From Aureobasidium sp. EXF-3400 (taxonomy: Eukaryota; Ascomycota; Dothideomycetes; Dothideales; Saccotheciaceae): a stretch of DNA of 35,429 nt. Below the pieces are notes generated by a model that saw only the letters and a program-made list of their open reading frames with translations, was not told where the DNA came from and ran no database searches. The stretch covers positions 1 through 35,429 of the forward strand of contig SWBL01000439.1 in the NCBI GenBank assembly GCA_024195585.1, in the 5' to 3' direction. This document shows, in pieces, positions 30,358 to 35,429 of this stretch (position 1 is the stretch's first letter; every line of letters starts with the position of its first letter). The translations under genes were made by a program, and so were the position numbers.

Positions 30358-30608
30358 GATTGGCAAAAATGAAGTCTGGTATCTTCTAAGCTGATCTGGA
30401 TTTCGCGAATTGCTGAACAGACTGCCTACCCAAGGGCGATTTGTGAACTTATATGCTTGAGCCGATCTCGTCTCGGGCCTTCCGGACTGGCGGATGCACC
30501 CCAGAAAATTTGTCTCGATGGTGTGATCGAGCTCCAAATTGCCCCATACCACACCATTATTTGGCCTCGTCACTAATTGCTGCGACCCCACGGTGGGGTA
30601 GAGATTTC

Positions 30609-30983
30609 TTATCGCAAGCATGCGCTATGGTGCAAAAGCACGTCTTCAACACTTGTATCGTCAATTCATGTCACAGACTGCTCAACAACGATCCGACCAC
30701 TTGGTTAGCAGATGATCACCACGTGTCGTTCTAAAATTTCTTGATACACTGAGTCCTCGACTAAATCCGAAGCGCATTCACGTCCGACTAGCAGATGCAT
30801 ATGTAGACACGATTCTCCCCATTCACCGTTCGAATATGTGCGAAACAATACCGAATTGGGTTTATCGGACACTGCCTCCGTTGTGTCTTGAGCAAACTGT
30901 TCGCAAACTATAGCTTTATTGCGTGATACAGAAGCGCACTTTGAACTTGTATTCATCCAATCATCAAGGTCAGAGCACGATAA
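30609..30983. promoter_or_regulatory. three CGATAA (GATA-factor) sites upstream of DUR3
   Basis: CGATAA occurs at 30978-30983 (+) and, on the opposite strand, at 30862-30867 and 30609-30614. These lie about 140, 260 and 510 bp before the urea transporter ATG. All match HGATAR, the target of AreA/NIT2 nitrogen regulators. The gap is shared with the divergent SfnB-like gene, which could respond to the same signal. Confidence 0.45.
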
Positions 30984-31124
30984 GGCGTAGTTCGCACAGG
31001 GCTTTTGGCCATTGTTGCCGATCACTGTCATGTTTCCCTATAACATCTGCCTTGTCTGTCGTTTATGTCTTTGGCATCCTTCGAGATTTCACGGCCTCTG
31101 GGAAAACTTGAGCCTCTCGCATCT

Positions 31125-33429
31125 ATGTCCGAAACACAGGCAGCCATTCCTTTGTCCCAGGTAAGACACCTTCATCGTCTTGACCCTTGCGTCGACCTTG
31201 CTGATACGTTGCCCAATAGGGTGCTGGCTATGGCGTGGTCATCGGCCTAGGAGCGTTGTTCGCCTTAGTCATGATCGGTGTCACAGAAATCATGAGACGA
31301 CGTGGTAACGTCGAGAATGCCGAAGAATTCACCGTCGCCAAACGTTCGCTCGGGACTGGTTTGACTGCTGCTGGTGTGACATCCTCTTGGACTTGGAGTA
31401 CCACATTGCTCTCTTCTGCAACTGTAGCATACGAGTATGGTGTTGCTGGATCTTTCTTCTATGCCGCATGCAACAGCACTCAAATCATGATATTCAGCAA
31501 TCTTGCAATTGTAAGTCTGGCATTTGAAAGTGTTGATTGATGGCATTGGCTGATAGGTCCCAGGAATCTAAACGCAAGGCACCCAACGCCCGTACTTTTC
31601 TCGAGATTATTCGTGTCCGATATGGTACAATCGCTCATCTCTCATTCATGTTCTTCAGCTTGGCTTCGAACATTTTGGTTGTGTCGTCCATCTTGATAGG
31701 TGGCGCTGCTGCAATCAATTCTTTGACTGGTATGAATGTGTATGCCAGTCTGTGGTTGTTGCCCATGAGCGTGACTGCATACACTTTGCGTGGTGGACTT
31801 CGAGCAACAATTCTGACGGATTATGTGAGTACATGAATTATCTCTACATCTTGGGACGATCCAACCTGCTGACCAGTACAGGTACACACTGCCATAATCT
31901 TGATTATTATCTTCGTCTTCTGGTTCAAAGTCTACGCCACAGGCGATCAAATCGGGTCGCCGGCAAAGATGTGGGATTTGCTCCACGAAGCCGCAAAGCG
32001 CAACGACTACTCTGCACCCACCAAAGATGGCAGCTACCTGACCATACGATCTCTGGGAGCGCTCAAATTTGCAATCCTCAGCATACTCGAGTACACCGGT
32101 GTGGTATTCCTCGACAATTCTTTTCACCAAAAAGGCATTGCGGCTGATCCTGCTTCTGCTGTTCCTGGTTACGTTTTAGGAGGTCTTGCTTGGTATGCAA
32201 TGCCTTTTACTCTAGCAACTACTATGGGCATCGCTGCTATCGCGCTGGAGAACACGCCCGCATTCCCTACCTTTCCAAACAGGATGAGTACGGCGGAGAT
32301 AAGTGCTGGGCTGACACTGCCATATGCTGCACAAACGATCGCGGGTGAAGGTGGTGCTGGCGCTGTCCTTGTCCTTATGTTCATGAGCTGCACCAGTGCC
32401 ATCTCGAGTCAGTTGATTGGTGTATCGACTGTACTGTCTTACGATGTATACAAGACTTGTGAGTTGCATTCTGATTCCAGTTTCCAAGACCAGACACTGA
32501 TTGAGATTTTGCAGACATAAAGCCCGATGCCACAGATGCACAAATCCTTCGGGCTGGCCATTACTGTGTCGTGGGATTTGCGATCTTCATGGCGGCATTC
32601 GGAAGTATGCTTCACGGTGTCAAGATTGACCTTGGCTTCATCTACAATATGACTGGTATATTCACTGGTTCAGCATTGCCTGCACTCATCGCAACCTTTT
32701 TCTCTACAAGACAAGGTTCTCTAGCGGCAGTCGCATCCATCTGGACAGGATTCTTCTCTGCAGTCATCACTTGGGTATGCTTGATTTTATCCGTGCCACA
32801 TTGAGATTCCAATACTGATTCTGAACAGCTAACACTCGCCAAACGATTCTCCGGTACTGTGAACATCGCATCAGTCGGGCAAACTGACCCTTGCTTGTAC
32901 GGCTGTATCGCTGGCATCGGGGCTGCTGCGGTTGTAACCATTGCAATCTCCACCTTCCACAACGCTCATTATACTTGGGACACTCTTGGTGCCATTCGCC
33001 TCACAGACATCGATGGCAACGACAAAGACGTCGCCTTTGAGGATCCCGACTACAACCCAGAAAGATTGCGAAAAGCAGCTTACGTCGCCCGCGCTATTAC
33101 TGTCTTCTTGTTCCTGGCGCTTTTCATCATTTGGCCATTGAGGTAAGATATCCTCCGCTTCCCTCAGACAAAACATGATTACTGACAATATCTCCAGTCT
33201 CTATGGTACAGCATACCAGTTTTCCAAAAACTTCTTCACAGGATGGGTCATTGTGTCTTTGCTCTGGGCTTTCTTCTCGTTTGGAAGTGTCACCGTATAC
33301 CCGATCATCGAGGAGCGCCGCCGGCTTTTGTCTTGGGTTGAGGAGTTTTCGAGAAAGTCGAAGGTGAGAGAGACTGAGTCCGTTGATGAAGTTAGAGTAG
33401 AGCATGAGGGCAAAGACATAGACATATGA
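31125..33429 (+). CDS. DUR3: urea/polyamine transporter, SSS family
   Basis: Urea active transporter of the sodium:solute symporter family (DUR3/UreA-like), 656 aa in the plasma membrane. Seven exons: 31125-31160, 31220-31510, 31564-31824, 31882-32458, 32515-32774, 32829-33142 and 33198-33429; all six introns are GT-AG and 53-59 nt. The first exon encodes only 12 residues. GAGYGVVIGLGALFALVMI (TM1), TSSWTWSTTLLSSATVAYEYGVAG, KAPNARTFLEIIRVRYG, TDYVHTAIILIIIFVFWF and PSKMWDLL-like (here PAKMWDLL) segments are characteristic. SCTSAISSQLIGVSTVLSYDVYK is the well-conserved late helix and loop. The tail ends in an acidic, charged cytosolic segment. Three GATA sites upstream fit nitrogen control. 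The acceptor for exon 3 is the CAG at 31561-31563, since the nearer TAG gives a stop. Confidence 0.95.
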
Positions 33430-34039
33430 TGTGTATCAATAATGTGATGAACACCAGCTAGATCCTAAAACGCAATATACATGAGAAATCCTACTGAATT
33501 GATGTTCCTGGCACCCATTGGCTTAGTCATTAGCGATGGGGTGGATGCGCATTTTCACTGGTTCGATATCGAAGTCACGGCTTGGCTCATAAACATGAAG
33601 TCCACGGCTCTGGCTTGAACGTTACATGGCATAATTCTATAGTGATACGACAGAATGGAAGCAGGCGAGTTTCTGTGCCCATAATCAAAGTCATGTCAAC
33701 AGTGATAAGCATGACCATGGCTGATCGTCACCGCGAGTCAATCAATCCGTGTAGACAGTAGGTGCTTGTGGCTCTGACCGAGGTGAGGATACCATGCATG
33801 TAGTATCAGACATGCCCCTGTCCCGTGCATGAAGAGACTAATAAACATCGATAGTCCATAGATATTCGACAATCGAGTTAACCCGAGTCACAGTATTTTC
33901 GAGAATAGTTTTCCGCTATACAGTCCCTGTCATTCTTCTGTCCAGAGAAGCACGATAGTTGGCACGCTCATTTCCCTTTCACACACTCACACGTATTGTG
34001 GCATTACGATAGGAGGTGGAGTATATTTGGTATGCCCTC
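33430..34039. other. intergenic, no gene seen
   Basis: About 600 bp downstream of the urea transporter. I see no coding-like frame or repeat. It separates the transporter from the decayed gene on the opposite strand. Confidence 0.45.
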
Positions 34040-35101
34040 TTACACCTTAACACTTGTCTTGATCAGGATGTTAGCAATCGTTTCTATCTCGGTGGTCTCG
34101 ACAGACGTGACGGGCGCTATGGCGAGATTACAGCTAACAACTGGAGTAATGATCTTGGTGCTTAGAGCAGTCTGCTTCAAAGTGACTAAAGTGATCGTCG
34201 GAGTGTGCAGGCAAGAGCATGCGGATTCAATGTCTAAGGACGGGCGAGAAAGAACGCTTGAGAGTATGCTAGCCGCATCTATAGGTGATGGTTGTGTTTT
34301 GCACATGGTCACGGAGCCTATCGTGCTGACGGTAATAGTTTCAGTGCTATCATTCGGGACCCAGTGTATGATATGTATACGAATGTAGCATTGCATCCTT
34401 ACACTGTGATAGCATCTGTGACTATGAGCTCGGTCGGGATGTTAAGAGTCGTAGTCGTGAAGGTCTATACTAATTTTACGATAGTCTCAAAAAATATGGT
34501 TTGGACGTTGGTCCTAATGTCGTAAAGATATTCGTAATCGTAGTGTCGACTAAACTAGTTAATGCAGTCATAGGATAGGCGGAAGAGAAGTAAGATCTAG
34601 CAGAAGCAGCTTCTAGCAAAACAGACGGAAAGCAAACTGAGTGAGAGGAGCAATGGGCACAGTGCCTGTGGATATAGTAATCGTCGACGAGTTGATGATG
34701 GGTAATATTGTGGTTGCACTAGAACTGCTGGTTCAACTCGGGGTCCTAGAGATAACCGAGAAGTTTGGAACAGACATGATGGTGCTGAGCTTTGAGCTTG
34801 TGGCCACAGCTGAAGGGCTCGTGGCAGAGGGGATCGTGCTTGACAATAAACTCGAGGTTGTAAAGGTTGTCGATGAATCGATCACCGGCAGAACGATATT
34901 CTAGGTGGATGCACTATTTAGACTTGACCTCGTCGCAATGACTGATGATTTCGAGATCGAATATAAGACGCTGCCGGAGCGAATCCTACTACTTGTGCCT
35001 AAGATTCGACTGCTCACCATGTCTGCCGAGCTGGTGGACACTCCCAGGCTAGCAGGCGAACAAGGCCTTGTCGATGCGGAAGGGTTTGTAGATACTAACA
35101 C
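34040..35101 (-). pseudogene. decayed Ser/Thr-rich protein gene
   Basis: On the minus strand one frame reads as a Ser/Thr-rich, mucin-like polypeptide from about 35101 (SASTRPCSPASLGVSTSS) through 34903 and on (SSTTFTTSSLLSSTIPSATS). It is interrupted by TAG at 34901-34903 and TGA at 34733-34735, each one C-to-T change from a sense codon. Between about 34620 and 34400 the frame is lost and similar Thr-rich stretches continue in other frames. From 34396 the original frame resumes with a Thr/Ile/Ser-rich segment to 34040. The plus-strand Val/Glu/Leu-rich frames here (34641-34904, 34905-35240) are the complementary shadow. It may be a dead cell-surface or adhesin-like gene. No conserved domain is visible, so this is a tentative call. 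Confidence 0.4.
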
Positions 35102-35429
35102 TAGAAGACAGAGGGTTGGAGTCGAACCCTTTGAAACCCTATATAAAATTAAGTCTTTGGATCATCACTTTAACCCGAACCCTTTACTCTATAGAAGCCG
35201 AACCCTTTGCTTTAATAAACTTAGAATCGGCTTAAATTAACACTATGCAGTTTTTGAATACGCATCTATCTATATATAAAGTTTTGTCCGTTTTCTTATA
35301 GAAATGGTTCCCCTACTATATAGCAATAATTACGCTAACAGCAGAACAAAAGGAGATGAGGGCTCGTCGGCTTTTCTTACTTTCTTCGCTCTAGTACGTG
35401 ATTGGCTAGGATCTGTGGGGAAACTTCAA
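35102..35429. repeat. AT-rich right edge with three cgaacccttt copies
   Basis: cgaacccttt occurs at 35123-35132, 35176-35185 and 35199-35208 in an AT-rich setting with TATA-like runs (35140-35146, about 35271-35281). An inverted repeat aagccga/tcggctt brackets about 35196-35235. No coding frame is seen. It could be an old repeat remnant or the promoter of something beyond the window. Confidence 0.4.

Noticed and set aside
33996..34388. 130-codon plus-strand hydrophobic frame
   Set aside because: It is the complement of the Thr/Ile/Ser-rich minus-strand relic and has no independent support.
1..35429. CRISPR arrays, insertion sequences, terminal inverted repeats of intact transposons
   Set aside because: No regularly spaced palindromic repeats and no transposase or reverse-transcriptase motifs were seen in any frame; the repeats present are short tandem arrays.

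Overview
The window is nuclear DNA of a filamentous ascomycete (Pezizomycotina). The evidence is many short GT-AG introns of mostly 43-60 nt, genes on both strands without operons, C-ending codon preference, pyrimidine-rich leaders, and typical fungal families (RTA1, F-box, 2EXR, DUF3632-like, SfnB-like flavoprotein, Amt/Mep and DUR3 transporters). The class cannot be fixed from sequence alone; nothing is bacterial, viral or organellar.

Layout. 1-3.2 kb: an SDR-like reductase (-), a small conserved-type hypothetical (+) and a DUF3632-like protein (+). 4.5-13.3 kb: a block that looks catabolic or tailoring, with a polyol/sugar-type MFS transporter (3 exons), an alcohol oxidase of the GMC family (4 exons), a BAHD-type acyltransferase (-) and a secreted type-B carboxylesterase (3 exons). 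The transporter and oxidase promoters both carry SYGGGG (CreA/Mig1-type) sites. 13.9-15.4 kb: a decayed gene hidden under a Ser-rich shadow frame. 16.3-17.5 kb: a 17-bp tandem array just upstream of an epoxide-hydrolase-like gene. 18.3-19.9 kb: ammonium transporter (-). 21.1-22.0 kb: frameshifted relic of an alpha-glucoside/maltose-type MFS permease. 22.3-26.6 kb: RTA1 protein (+), F-box-like protein (-), and a 2EXR protein (-) whose leader holds a 12-bp minisatellite. 26.9-33.4 kb: a possible small ORF (-), a cytochrome P450 (+), an SfnB/DszC-like flavin oxidoreductase (-) and a urea/polyamine transporter DUR3 with 7 exons (+). 34.0-35.1 kb: a decayed Ser/Thr-rich gene (-), followed by an AT-rich, repeat-containing right edge.

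Theme. Nutrient uptake and catabolism dominate: ammonium, urea, polyol and a dead alpha-glucoside permease, with alcohol oxidase and a possible sulfur-scavenging flavoprotein. GATA-type sites lie upstream of both nitrogen transporters and carbon-repression-type sites upstream of the transporter/oxidase pair. At least three relics sit among intact genes, two with stops that fit C-to-T decay (RIP-like) and one with frameshifts. I did not find an obviously new defence or mobile system. The best candidates for follow-up are the relics, the two short-period repeat arrays near gene starts and the four-gene 4.5-13.3 kb block.
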